Made by a program: the position numbers and the translations under genes
Part shown: in pieces, positions 25,340-34,698 of the stretch
Numbering within the stretch: position 1 is the stretch's first letter
Layout: each line of letters starts with the position of its first letter
Assembly (NCBI RefSeq): GCF_013385825.1
Contig: NZ_JACAPG010000002.1
Location: forward strand, 218,807 to 282,806
DNA: 64,000 nt
Source: Pseudomonas reactans
GTDB lineage: Bacteria > Pseudomonadota > Gammaproteobacteria > Pseudomonadales > Pseudomonadaceae
Direction of reading: 5' to 3'
The notes under the pieces: model-generated
Told to the model about the DNA's origin: nothing
Seen by the model: the letters and a program-made list of their open reading frames with translations, nothing else
Database searches by the model: none

Positions 25340-26460
25340 CGTTTTGGCTCCGCCAGGATCACATCCGCAGCGTGCTGCGGCATGCTGTAAAGGTCGGCCG
25401 TCTCAGCGAAGGCCAAACCATTGCGGCTCCAGGCCGCGCGCTGTGCAGTGTCAGTGAGCATATTCGCCAGGTACTGGTTGAGCTGCGCTTGTTCGAACGG
25501 CTCATCCAGCACCAGACCGCTGTCGGCTTCGGCGATGTAGTGGGCATAACCACATACGGCCGAGACCAGTACCGGCAGCCCGGCCACCAAGGCTTCAAGC
25601 AATACGGTGCCGGTGTTTTCGTTGTACGCCGGGTGGATCAACAGGTCGGCACCCAGCAGGAAACGCGGGATATCGCTGCGGCCCTTGAGGAACTGCACGT
25701 TGTCGCCCAGCCCCAGCGTTGCGCTTTGCAGTTGGAATACTTTGGGGTCGTCCTGGCCGATTACAAACAGGCGCGTGCGTTTTTTCAGTTCCGCCGGCAA
25801 CGCGGCCACGGCCTTGAGGCTGCGGTCGACGCCCTTGGTCTTGAAGCCCGAGCCGATTTGCACCAGCAGCAGGTCGTCAGCGCCCAGGTTGAATTCCTTG
25901 CGGAACCCTTCACGGATTTCGGCGGCATTCGGCGGCGCGCGGCGGTCCTGGGCAATGCCCGGCGGCAGCAGATGGAAGCGCTCCAGCGGCGTATCGTAGT
26001 GTTTGATGAACAGCGGCTGCTGCACTTCGGAAATCATCAGGACTTCGGTCTTGGCGTCCTTGGCGAACACCGCGCGCTCGTAGTCGGCAAAGTGCTTGTA
26101 GCGACCAAAATAGCGGTACAGCGAGTGGCGCAGATTTTGCGCCTTGTCTTCAAAGCAGCCGTCGGCGGCGTAGTACACATCCAGGCCCGGCATTTTGTTG
26201 AAGCCGATCAGGCGATCTACCGGGCGCTTGGCCAGGTCGGCGGCCATCCAGGCGCTGAGCTTCTCATTGCGCCGATGGTTGAAGAACGCCTTGACCGGCG
26301 CCACCAGCACTTCGAAGCCGGGCGGGATGTCGCCTTCCCAGATCAGCGTGTAGACACGAATCTGATGGCCGCGCTGCTGGCACTCCAGGGCGATGCGCAT
26401 GAAGTCGCGCTGCAGGCCACCGAAGGGGAAATATTTGTACAAAACAAAAGCCAGTTGCAT
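25336..26460 (-). CDS. waaG: LPS core glycosyltransferase WaaG
   Basis: A 374-residue GT-B family 4 enzyme that adds the first outer-core hexosamine or hexose to heptose II. It starts with LAFVLYKYFPFGGLQRDFMRIA, typical of WaaG, and carries the donor-site motif LIHPAYNENTGTVLLEAL with E-x7-E. In P. aeruginosa the sugar is N-acetylgalactosamine; here it is not known. The ATG at 26460 sits within the waaC stop (TGATG). Confidence 0.95.
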   Translation of the reverse strand: MQLAFVLYKYFPFGGLQRDFMRIALECQQRGHQIRVYTLIWEGDIPPGFEVLVAPVKAFFNHRRNEKLSAWMAADLAKRPVDRLIGFNKMPGLDVYYAADGCFEDKAQNLRHSLYRYFGRYKHFADYERAVFAKDAKTEVLMISEVQQPLFIKHYDTPLERFHLLPPGIAQDRRAPPNAAEIREGFRKEFNLGADDLLLVQIGSGFKTKGVDRSLKAVAALPAELKKRTRLFVIGQDDPKVFQLQSATLGLGDNVQFLKGRSDIPRFLLGADLLIHPAYNENTGTVLLEALVAGLPVLVSAVCGYAHYIAEADSGLVLDEPFEQAQLNQYLANMLTDTAQRAAWSRNGLAFAETADLYSMPQHAADVILAEPKR

Positions 26461-27521
26461 CAGTGCAGCTCCTCAGCCAATAACAACGTGCTCAGTCGGC
26501 TTGCCACACGCTCAGGGTTCAGGCGCGTGAAGCACAGGGGCGACTCGCGCTTGAGGTCGAACCGACGCAGGTCGTCGGCCGTCGGTTGATAGGTACATTG
26601 TTTTTGCAGGCACGGTGCGCAGGGGAAGTCGCTGGCCAGGTGAATCTGGCCCTTGCCATACGCGCCGGTGAGGCCGGGGTTGGTCGGGCCGAACAGGGAA
26701 ATGGTCGGCACATCCAGCGCGGCGGCCAAGTGACCGAGACCGGTGTCCACCGCCACACAGGCACGGGCGCCGGCCAGTACGCGGGCGACGCCGGCCAGGT
26801 TCAATTTGGGCAGCACTTCGGCGTTTTGCAGGCCTTGGGCCAGGCGTTCGGCGCGGGCTTTTTCGGCGGCGTTGCCCCAAGGCAACTTCACATCCACACC
26901 CAGGCGCCCCATGCGCTCGGCCAGCTCGCGCCAGTAAGCTTCGGGCCAGTGCTTGGTGTCCCAAGTGGTACCGTGCAGCAGCAGTACAAACGGCTTTTTC
27001 GGCGGCAGGCCCAGGAGTTTTTCAGTGCTCAGGCCGTAGTCGCCCAAGCCTTTGGGCAAGTCATAACCGAGGGCCACGGCGAACAGCTGACGCAGACGCT
27101 CCACCGCGTGCTGCCCACGCGCCACGGCGAGGCGACGGGAATAGAAACGTGCAGCCATCGGCTCGCGGGCGGAATGCTTGTCGAAACCCGCGATGGGCGC
27201 ACGCACGTAGCGGGTCAGCCAGGCGCTTTTCAGCAGGCCCTGGGCATCGATCACAAGGTCATATTTAGTCGACTGGACTTGCTGTTTGAAGCGCCGCCAC
27301 TCGCCACTCTTGATGGTCTGCCAGAGGTTCTTGCGCCAGCGGCGGATCGCCACCGGGATCACCTTATCGACCGCCGGGTGCCAGGTGGGAATCTCGGCGA
27401 AGCCTTCTTCCACCACCCAGTCGAATCGGATGCCGGGAATCGCCCGCGCTGCATCAGTCAGGGCCGGCAAGGCATGAATCACGTCGCCCAAGGATGAGGT
27501 CTTGATTACCAGTACGCGCAA
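26460..27521 (-). CDS. waaC: LPS heptosyltransferase I
   Basis: A 353-residue family 9 glycosyltransferase that attaches the first heptose to Kdo2-lipid A. It begins RVLVIKTSSLGDVIHALPAL and has the C-terminal donor site VDTGLGHLAAALDVPTISLFGPTNP. The first codon is a TTG at 27521; GAGG lies nine bases upstream and no nearby in-frame ATG gives the conserved N-terminus, so I take TTG as the true start. waaF ends one base upstream. It uses the ADP-heptose made by HldE. Confidence 0.95.
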   Translation of the reverse strand: MRVLVIKTSSLGDVIHALPALTDAARAIPGIRFDWVVEEGFAEIPTWHPAVDKVIPVAIRRWRKNLWQTIKSGEWRRFKQQVQSTKYDLVIDAQGLLKSAWLTRYVRAPIAGFDKHSAREPMAARFYSRRLAVARGQHAVERLRQLFAVALGYDLPKGLGDYGLSTEKLLGLPPKKPFVLLLHGTTWDTKHWPEAYWRELAERMGRLGVDVKLPWGNAAEKARAERLAQGLQNAEVLPKLNLAGVARVLAGARACVAVDTGLGHLAAALDVPTISLFGPTNPGLTGAYGKGQIHLASDFPCAPCLQKQCTYQPTADDLRRFDLKRESPLCFTRLNPERVASRLSTLLLAEELH

Positions 27522-27522
27522 A

Positions 27523-28557
27523 CTATCGGACCTCGACCGCAGAGCCCTGCAACCGCTGCAAGGCTTCGTTCACCGGCTGCGGCAGCAACTGGCGCATGCA
27601 GTTGTAGTGACCGAAACGGCAGGTGCGATCAAAACACGGGCTGCACTCCAGGCCCAGGCGCACCACTTCGACCTTGTCGGCCAACGGCGGCGTGAAACCC
27701 GGCGACGTGGAGCCGTACACCGCCACCAGCGGGCGGTTCAGCGCGGCGGCGACGTGCATCAGGCCGGAGTCGTTGGACACCACCGAGTCAGCGCAGGACA
27801 GCAGGTCGATGGCTTCGGCGAGCGACGTGTCACCACTGAGGTTGACCGCCTCTTCACGCAGGCCCGGAATCAGGCGTTGGCGAATGTCTTCGCCCACCGG
27901 ATGGTCTTTCTTCGAACCAAACAGCCATACCTGCCAGCCTTCGCGGATCTTCGCCTCGGCGACCTTGGCGTAGTGCTCCGACGGCCAGCGCTTGGACTCG
28001 CCAAACTCGGCGCCGGGGCACAGCGCCAGGACTGGACGATCGAGTTCCAGGCCGAACTTGGCCAGGGCGGCGTCACGGCTCACCGGATCAATCTGCAAGC
28101 TCGGACGCGGATACGGCGTGGGCAACTCGGCCCCCGGCTCGTAGGCCAGGGCCATGAAGCGCTCGATCATCAGCGGGTAGCGGGCTTTGTCCAGAGTGCG
28201 CACGTCATTGAGCAGCACGTAGCGGAACTCACCACGCCAGCCGGTGCGCTTGGGGATACCGGCGAAATACGGCACCAACGCCGACTTGAGCGAATTGGGC
28301 AGCAGGATCGCCTGGTCGTATTCACCCGCCAGGGATTTACCGATGCGACGGCGCGTCGCAAGCTCCAGCGCGCCATGGCCGAGCGGGAAGCTCAAGGCCT
28401 TGCGCACTTGCGGCATGCGTTCGAGGATCGGCCGGCTCCACTCAGGGGCAAGTACGTCGATCTGGCAGTCCGGGTAGCGCATGCGCAGGCACTTGAACAG
28501 TGTCTGCGCCATCACCATGTCACCGACCCAACTGGGCCCAACGATCAGAATATTCAT
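27523..28557 (-). CDS. waaF: LPS heptosyltransferase II
   Basis: A 344-residue family 9 glycosyltransferase adding the second heptose of the inner core. It opens MNILIVGPSWVGDMVMAQTLF and shows SNDSGLMHVAAALNRPLVAVYGSTSPGF in the donor domain, split here only by length. It is the first gene of the minus-strand core operon waaF-waaC-waaG-waaP-wapP-wapQ-double kinase. A REP pair separates it from glnE. In PAO1 I recall ilvE between waaF and glnE; it is absent here. Confidence 0.95.
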   Translation of the reverse strand: MNILIVGPSWVGDMVMAQTLFKCLRMRYPDCQIDVLAPEWSRPILERMPQVRKALSFPLGHGALELATRRRIGKSLAGEYDQAILLPNSLKSALVPYFAGIPKRTGWRGEFRYVLLNDVRTLDKARYPLMIERFMALAYEPGAELPTPYPRPSLQIDPVSRDAALAKFGLELDRPVLALCPGAEFGESKRWPSEHYAKVAEAKIREGWQVWLFGSKKDHPVGEDIRQRLIPGLREEAVNLSGDTSLAEAIDLLSCADSVVSNDSGLMHVAAALNRPLVAVYGSTSPGFTPPLADKVEVVRLGLECSPCFDRTCRFGHYNCMRQLLPQPVNEALQRLQGSAVEVR

Positions 28558-28628
28558 GTAGTTTCCACAAACGATGCGGGGAGGCTTATGCCTCCCCGCA
28601 TCGAAATTTTCTGTAGGAGACGAACAAT

Positions 28629-28712
28629 TGTAGGAGCTGGCTTGCCAGCGATAACGTCCGAAAGATCTCCATGGATTCCAAGGGCCTCATCGCCGGCAAG
28701 CCGGCTCCTACA
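28629..28712. repeat. REP palindrome pair
   Basis: Left arm 28629-28652 contains AGCTGGCTTGCCAGC and right arm 28689-28712 contains GCCGGCAAGCCGGC. The arms are inverted copies with two diverged positions, separated by 36 bases. The pair lies between glnE (ending at 28719) and waaF. A nearby stretch at 28569-28604 also holds an imperfect hairpin (GCGGGGAGGC with GCCTCCCCGC). Confidence 0.82.
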
Positions 28713-28718
28713 GTTGAC

Positions 28719-31658
28719 TCAACTTAACCCCAGTTCTTTCCAGATTCGCATCACCTGGCGCCGTTCGTCGGCGAACTGATCCCCGGCTACCGTGCCGGCC
28801 TCGTTTTGCAAGGCCTGGCGATGCGCGGCGGAACGGTAGGCCTTATACACCTCGCGCAGCAGGTGGGCATCGGCGGCGGGCATCAAGCCCACCTGCTCCA
28901 GGCCTTCCAGAATGCGGATATTGTCGGTGTAGCGCAGCAACGATGGATGTTGCGCAGACCACGCCAAAGCCGCGTATTGCACCATAAATTCAATATCGAC
29001 GATACCTCCGGCGTCCTGCTTGAGGTCGAACACTGCCGTGGCCTCGAAGGCATTGGCGCCGGTGCCGGCCGCCGTGGTCTTGGTGCCCAGGTTGTCGCGC
29101 ATCTTGGCGCGCATCTCGCTGACCTCCTGGCGCAGCTTCGCCAGGTCCCGCTCCTGCCCCAGCACTTTAGCCCGTACTTGCTCAAACGCATGGCCTACAT
29201 CCTGGCTGCCGACCAGCACCCGCGCACGGATCAGCGCCTGATGTTCCCAGGTCCACGCTTCATTTCGTTGATAACGGTCAAACGCACCCAGCGAACTCAC
29301 CAGCAAACCGGACGCGCCGGAAGGCCGCAAGCGCATGTCGACTTCGTACAACTGGCCGGAGTTGGTCTGGGTGGTCAGCAAGTGGATGATCCTTTGGCCC
29401 AGGCGCGTGAAGAACTGCGCCCCGTCGATCGGTTTGGCACCATCGGTTTCAGCCTGCGGATCACCATCGTGAATAAACACCAGGTCCAGGTCCGAACCAT
29501 GCCCCAGTTCGATCCCGCCGACTTTCCCATAACCGACAATGATGAACCCAGGATCGCACAGGGTGCCGTCCAATCGTTGCGGTGAACCGTGGCGCGCCAC
29601 GGTCTGGCGCCAGGCCAGGGCCAGCACTTGTTCGAGAATGGCCTCGGCAAGCCAGGTGAGGTAGTCGCTGACCTTCATCAACGGCAAGCTGCCAGCGATT
29701 TCCGAGGCGGCCACACGCAGACGGTGGGCCAGCTTGAAGTGGCGCAGGGCTTCCATCTGTTGCTCAAGGTCGTCTTCGGGGATGCGCGTCAGGCGCTCGC
29801 GCAACTCGGCGGCCAATTCAGGCGCCAACGGAGGCTTGAACAGACGGCCTTCGTTGAGCAATTCGTCGAGCAACAGCGGAAAGCGGGTAATCTGCTCGGC
29901 GATCCACGGACTGGCGGCGCACAGGGTCAACAGGCGACGCAGGGCGTCGGGGTTTTCCGTGAGCAGCACCAGATAAGCGGAACGCCGCGCGACGGCTTCG
30001 ACCAATGGCAGCACGCGCTCCAACACCAGGTCCGGGTTGGCGTGCTCCACCGCTTGGGCAAGCAGGCGCGGAATAAATGCATCCAGCCGCTCACGCCCCA
30101 AACGCTGCATGGCGCGCAGTTGCGGGCTGTTGCGCAGGCCGGCCAACGCCTTGAGGGCCTTGGTCGCGTCGGTAAAACCACCTTCGGCCAATTGCCGGCA
30201 GGCGGCTTCTTCATCTTGGGATTCTTCCCACAGCGGCAACCACTCACCGCCCACCACCAACTCGCTTTCTTCGCCCTCTTCTTCGTCAGGATCGGCGATC
30301 ACTTGGCGGAAATGCCAGTCCACCCGACCGCGCCAGTACATGAGGCGTTCGTGGAAGGCGGCCCAGTCAGCAAAGCCCAACATAAAGGCAATGCGCGCCT
30401 GGTCTTCCGGGCTGTCCGGGAGCATTTGCGTCTGCCGGTCGGCAATCGCCTGGATCGCGTGTTCGGTGTAGCGCAGGAATTCGTAGCCATTGCGCAATTC
30501 GGCGATCACCGCCGGCGGCAGGTAGCCCTGGCCTTCCAGCGTACCGAGCACCTTGAGCAACGGACGCTGCTGCAGGCTCAGGTCACGACCACCGTGGATC
30601 AGCTGGAAGGCCTGGGCGATGAATTCCACTTCGCGGATGCCGCCCGAACCCAGCTTGATGTTGTCGGCCATGCCCTTGCGCCGCACTTCCTGCTGGATCA
30701 ACTGCTTCATGGTGCGCAGCGCTTCGATGGCGGAAAAGTCCAAGTAGCGGCGATAGACAAACGGTCGCAGCATGTCGAGCAGTTGCGCACCGGCCACCTG
30801 GTCGCCAGCAACGACCCGCGCCTTGATCATGGCGTAGCGCTCCCAGTCGCGGCCCTGGTCCTGGTAGTACTGCTCCAGCGCATTGAAGCTGAGCACCAGT
30901 GCACCGGCCGAACCGTAGGGGCGCAGGCGCATGTCGACACGAAATACGAAGCCGTCGACGGTCATCGGGTCGAGGGCCTTGATCAGTTTTTGACCAAGAC
31001 GAATGAAAAATTCCTGGTTATCCAGGGAGCGTTTGACGCCCACCGTTTCGCCGCCCTCGGGGTAGGCGAAGATCAGGTCGATATCCGACGATAGGTTCAG
31101 CTCCACCGCGCCGAGCTTGCCCATGCCGAGGATGACCATGTGCTGCGGCTCGCCGCTGCGCCGGCCAGTGGGCGTGCCGAACTGCACGCAGTGGCGCTGG
31201 TACAGCCATTGGTAGGCTTGGTCGATGCTGGCGTCAGCCATGTCGGAGAGGTCGCGGCAGGTTTGCACCAGGTCCGCCTGGCGGGTCAGGTCGCGCCAGA
31301 TGATGCGCACCTGCTGGCGCGTACGCTGGCGACGCAGCACACGGCCCAGCTCGTCTTCTGTTTCGGCTTGTTGCACGGCGCCAGCAATCTGCCCGCACAG
31401 CTCGTCGGGCGCGAAACCACGGTCCAACTCGCCCCAGGCCACCAACTCCAACAACATCAAAGGGTCACGAACACTCTGTTCAATGACAAAATCACTGGCC
31501 GCGCACACGCGGGCGAAGTCGGCCCACCGTTGCGGCGTCCACGCAGAAAGTCCATGATCGTCGTCCAGCGCGGCCACTGCGTCACGAAATGACTGCTCGG
31601 CTCGCTGGGCTTTTGGCAAGAGAATGGCCGGTAGTTCGGCGAGTGTTGGAAGGCTCAT
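28719..31658 (-). CDS. glnE: Glutamine synthetase adenylyltransferase/deadenylase
   Basis: A 979-residue bifunctional enzyme that adenylylates and deadenylylates glutamine synthetase in response to nitrogen status. Both nucleotidyltransferase domains are present: the N-terminal one with GMGKLGAVELNLSSDIDL (metal site DID) and the C-terminal one with GYGKVGGIELGHGSDLDL (metal site DLD). The length is normal for the family. It is divergent from aceE across a 383-base region and unrelated to the LPS operon downstream of it. Confidence 0.97.
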   Translation of the reverse strand: MSLPTLAELPAILLPKAQRAEQSFRDAVAALDDDHGLSAWTPQRWADFARVCAASDFVIEQSVRDPLMLLELVAWGELDRGFAPDELCGQIAGAVQQAETEDELGRVLRRQRTRQQVRIIWRDLTRQADLVQTCRDLSDMADASIDQAYQWLYQRHCVQFGTPTGRRSGEPQHMVILGMGKLGAVELNLSSDIDLIFAYPEGGETVGVKRSLDNQEFFIRLGQKLIKALDPMTVDGFVFRVDMRLRPYGSAGALVLSFNALEQYYQDQGRDWERYAMIKARVVAGDQVAGAQLLDMLRPFVYRRYLDFSAIEALRTMKQLIQQEVRRKGMADNIKLGSGGIREVEFIAQAFQLIHGGRDLSLQQRPLLKVLGTLEGQGYLPPAVIAELRNGYEFLRYTEHAIQAIADRQTQMLPDSPEDQARIAFMLGFADWAAFHERLMYWRGRVDWHFRQVIADPDEEEGEESELVVGGEWLPLWEESQDEEAACRQLAEGGFTDATKALKALAGLRNSPQLRAMQRLGRERLDAFIPRLLAQAVEHANPDLVLERVLPLVEAVARRSAYLVLLTENPDALRRLLTLCAASPWIAEQITRFPLLLDELLNEGRLFKPPLAPELAAELRERLTRIPEDDLEQQMEALRHFKLAHRLRVAASEIAGSLPLMKVSDYLTWLAEAILEQVLALAWRQTVARHGSPQRLDGTLCDPGFIIVGYGKVGGIELGHGSDLDLVFIHDGDPQAETDGAKPIDGAQFFTRLGQRIIHLLTTQTNSGQLYEVDMRLRPSGASGLLVSSLGAFDRYQRNEAWTWEHQALIRARVLVGSQDVGHAFEQVRAKVLGQERDLAKLRQEVSEMRAKMRDNLGTKTTAAGTGANAFEATAVFDLKQDAGGIVDIEFMVQYAALAWSAQHPSLLRYTDNIRILEGLEQVGLMPAADAHLLREVYKAYRSAAHRQALQNEAGTVAGDQFADERRQVMRIWKELGLS

Positions 31659-32041
31659 GGTCTATCCTTGTTCGGCGCGTAAATGGCGTGTGGCTGTGAA
31701 CGCAAGAACCACGCTCTATGAAGGACTGTCGAACAAAGGTTAGAAATAGCTGAAATTAATTTCATTTTGGCAGCCAACATCAAACATTCACCTTTTCTTG
31801 TTCGCAAAAGATCAACAATAACGATTATGCTCACCAGCCAGACCGAGCCATACGCTCAGTCTTGTGTAGTTTTACTACTCGTATATACATTCGAAAGGCT
31901 GAAATGGCCGACGATTTGTAGTAAAACTACAGGACGCCGAAGCAACCTTCGGCCATCCAAGAATTTATGTCGTCTGCCCACAAGGCCAGTCGCAAACTTC
32001 AGGCAACCGATTCTGGTAGCCTTTCCGCCCTGGAGCAAGCC
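31659..32041. other. glnE-aceE intergenic region
   Basis: This 383-base region separates divergent genes and is more AT-rich than its surroundings. It contains a perfect 14-base palindrome TGAAATTAATTTCA at 31751-31764, the two GTAGT-N3-ACTAC palindromes described separately, and a possible plus-strand promoter (TTGTGT at 31862-31867, TATACA at 31884-31889, spacer 16). An in-frame ATG at 31967 for aceE lies within it, but I judge the later start more likely. Confidence 0.6.
31866..31930. promoter_or_regulatory. Paired palindromic operators upstream of aceE
   Basis: Two 13-base palindromes, GTAGTTTTACTAC (31866-31878) and GTAGTAAAACTAC (31918-31930), are mirror copies of each other and their centres are 52 bases apart, close to five helical turns. 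The first falls between the candidate -35 and -10 boxes of aceE, the second just after the predicted transcription start. This is the layout of a repressor that binds two sites. GTAGT-N3-ACTAC has the form of GntR-family operators such as PdhR, but the regulator is not identified. Confidence 0.7.
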
Positions 32042-34687
32042 ATGCAAGACCTCGATCCCGTCGAAACCCAGGAATGGCTGGACGCCCTGGAATCGGTTCT
32101 CGACAAAGAAGGCGAAGACCGTGCTCACTACCTGATGACCCGTATGGGCGAACTCGCGACCCGCAGCGGCTCGCAACTGCCTTACGCCATCACTACGCCA
32201 TACCGCAACACCATCCCCGTTACCCACGAAGCACGCATGCCTGGCGACCTGTTCATGGAACGCCGCATTCGCTCGCTGGTACGTTGGAACGCCATGGCGA
32301 TGGTAATGCGCACGAACTTGAAAGATTCGGACCTGGGCGGTCACATCTCCAGCTTCGCTTCCAGCGCAACCCTGTATGACATCGGCTTCAACTACTTCTT
32401 CCAGGCCCCGACCGACGAACACGGCGGCGACCTGATCTACTTCCAGGGCCACACTTCTCCAGGCGTTTACGCCCGTGCGTTCATGGAAGGCCGTATCACC
32501 GAAGAACACATGAACAACTTCCGCCAGGAAGTGGACGGTAACGGCCTGTCGTCGTACCCGCACCCTTGGCTGATGCCTGATTTCTGGCAGTTCCCGACCG
32601 TTTCCATGGGTCTGGGCCCAATCCAGGCGATCTACCAGGCGCGCTTCATGAAGTACCTGGAAGCCCGTGGTTTCATTCCTGAAGGCAAGCAGAAAGTCTG
32701 GTGCTTCCTGGGCGACGGCGAGTGTGACGAGCCGGAATCCCTGGGCGCCATCTCCCTGGCCGGCCGCGAGAAGCTGGACAACCTGATCTTCGTCATCAAC
32801 TGCAACCTGCAGCGCCTCGACGGCCCGGTTCGCGGCAACGGCAAGATCATCCAGGAACTCGAAGGCGTGTTCCGTGGTGCTCAGTGGAACGTGACCAAAG
32901 TCATCTGGGGCCGTTTCTGGGACCCACTGCTGGCCAAGGACGTCGACGGTATCCTGCAACGTCGCATGGACGAAGTCATCGACGGCGAGTACCAGAACTA
33001 CAAAGCCAAAGACGGCGCGTTCGTTCGTGAACACTTCTTCAACACGCCTGAACTCAAGGCGATGGTTGCCGACCTGTCCGACGACGAGATCTGGAAACTC
33101 AACCGTGGCGGCCACGACCCGTACAAGGTCTACGCGGCGTACCACGAAGCGGTCAACCACAAAGAACAACCAACCGTCATCCTGGCCAAGACCATCAAGG
33201 GTTATGGCACCGGTGCCGGCGAAGCGAAGAACACTGCGCACAACACCAAGAAAGTCGATGTCGACAGCCTGAAGTTGTTCCGCGACCGCTTCGACATCCC
33301 GGTCAAGGACGAAGAGCTGGAGAACCTGCCGTTCTTCAAGCCGGAGCCGAACAGCGCCGAAGCCCGTTACCTGGCCGAGCGCCGCGCCGCACTGGGTGGT
33401 TTCGTGCCTCAGCGTCGCGCCAACAGCTTCAGCGTACCGACGCCAGACCTGAGTACCCTCAAGGCTATCCTTGACGGCTCGGGCGACCGTGAAATCTCTA
33501 CCACCATGGCTTTCGTGCGCATCCTGGCGCAGTTGGTCAAGGACAAGGAAATCGGCCCGCGCATCGTGCCGATCATCCCGGACGAAGCCCGTACCTTCGG
33601 TATGGAGGGCATGTTCCGTCAGTTGGGCATCTACTCCTCCGTCGGCCAGCTCTACGAGCCAGTCGATAAAGACCAAGTGATGTTCTACAAGGAAGACAAG
33701 AAGGGCCAGATCCTCGAAGAAGGCATCAACGAAGCGGGCGCCATGAGCTCCTTCATCGCTGCCGGTACTTCGTACTCCAGCCACAACCAGCCGATGCTGC
33801 CGTTCTACATCTTCTACTCGATGTTCGGCTTCCAGCGCATTGGCGACCTGGCGTGGGCAGCAGGCGACAGCCGTACCCGTGGCTTCCTGATCGGCGGTAC
33901 CGCTGGCCGGACCACGCTGAACGGCGAAGGCCTGCAACACGAAGACGGTCACAGCCACATCCTGGCTGCCACCATCCCGAACTGCCGCACCTTTGATCCA
34001 ACCTACGGCTATGAGCTGGCGGTGATCATCCAGGACGGCATGAAGAAGATGACCGAAGAGCAGCAGGACGTTTTCTACTACATCACCGTGATGAACGAGT
34101 CCTACCAGCAGCCAGCCATGCCGGCTGGCGTGGAAGAAGGCATCATCAAGGGCATGTACCTGCTCGAAGAAGACACCAAGGAAGCAGCGCACCACGTACA
34201 GCTGATGGGCTCCGGCACCATCCTGCGCGAAGTGCGTGAAGCGGCGAAGATCCTGCGTGAAGAGTTCAACGTCGGCGCTGACGTGTGGAGCGTTACCAGC
34301 TTCAACGAACTGCGTCGCGACGGCCTGGCCGTAGAACGTCACAACCGCCTGCACCCTGGCCAGAAGCCACAGCTCACCTTCGTTGAAGAGTGCCTGAATG
34401 GCCGTAAAGGTCCGGTGATCGCTTCGACCGACTACATGAAACTGTTTGCTGAACAAATTCGCCAGTGGGTCCCGTCCAAGGAATTCAAAGTCCTGGGCAC
34501 CGACGGTTTCGGCCGCAGTGACAGCCGCAAGAAGCTGCGTCACTTCTTCGAAGTTGACCGTCACTTCGTGGTGTTGGCAGCCCTGGAAGCCTTGGCTGAC
34601 CGTGGTGAGATCGAACCTAAGGTGGTGGCAGACGCTATCGTCAAGTTCGGGATCAACCCGGAAAAACGCAACCCACTGGACTGCTGA
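32042..34687 (+). CDS. aceE: Pyruvate dehydrogenase E1 component (homodimeric)
   Basis: An 881-residue thiamine-diphosphate enzyme that decarboxylates pyruvate and passes the acetyl group to the lipoyl domains of AceF. The TPP motif is seen as GDGECDEPES...NCNLQRLDG near residues 225-265. I chose the ATG at 32042 (MQDLDPVETQEW) because GGAG lies 6 bases upstream and the length then matches other Pseudomonas AceE proteins; an ATG at 31967 would add 25 residues. aceF follows after 11 bases. Confidence 0.96.
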   Translation: MQDLDPVETQEWLDALESVLDKEGEDRAHYLMTRMGELATRSGSQLPYAITTPYRNTIPVTHEARMPGDLFMERRIRSLVRWNAMAMVMRTNLKDSDLGGHISSFASSATLYDIGFNYFFQAPTDEHGGDLIYFQGHTSPGVYARAFMEGRITEEHMNNFRQEVDGNGLSSYPHPWLMPDFWQFPTVSMGLGPIQAIYQARFMKYLEARGFIPEGKQKVWCFLGDGECDEPESLGAISLAGREKLDNLIFVINCNLQRLDGPVRGNGKIIQELEGVFRGAQWNVTKVIWGRFWDPLLAKDVDGILQRRMDEVIDGEYQNYKAKDGAFVREHFFNTPELKAMVADLSDDEIWKLNRGGHDPYKVYAAYHEAVNHKEQPTVILAKTIKGYGTGAGEAKNTAHNTKKVDVDSLKLFRDRFDIPVKDEELENLPFFKPEPNSAEARYLAERRAALGGFVPQRRANSFSVPTPDLSTLKAILDGSGDREISTTMAFVRILAQLVKDKEIGPRIVPIIPDEARTFGMEGMFRQLGIYSSVGQLYEPVDKDQVMFYKEDKKGQILEEGINEAGAMSSFIAAGTSYSSHNQPMLPFYIFYSMFGFQRIGDLAWAAGDSRTRGFLIGGTAGRTTLNGEGLQHEDGHSHILAATIPNCRTFDPTYGYELAVIIQDGMKKMTEEQQDVFYYITVMNESYQQPAMPAGVEEGIIKGMYLLEEDTKEAAHHVQLMGSGTILREVREAAKILREEFNVGADVWSVTSFNELRRDGLAVERHNRLHPGQKPQLTFVEECLNGRKGPVIASTDYMKLFAEQIRQWVPSKEFKVLGTDGFGRSDSRKKLRHFFEVDRHFVVLAALEALADRGEIEPKVVADAIVKFGINPEKRNPLDC

Positions 34688-34698
34688 GGAGATTTTTT

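Noticed and set aside
31856..34564. A 902-codon open frame antisense to aceE
   Set aside because: It mirrors aceE codon by codon, has no family motif, and arises from the GC-rich third-position bias of the real gene.
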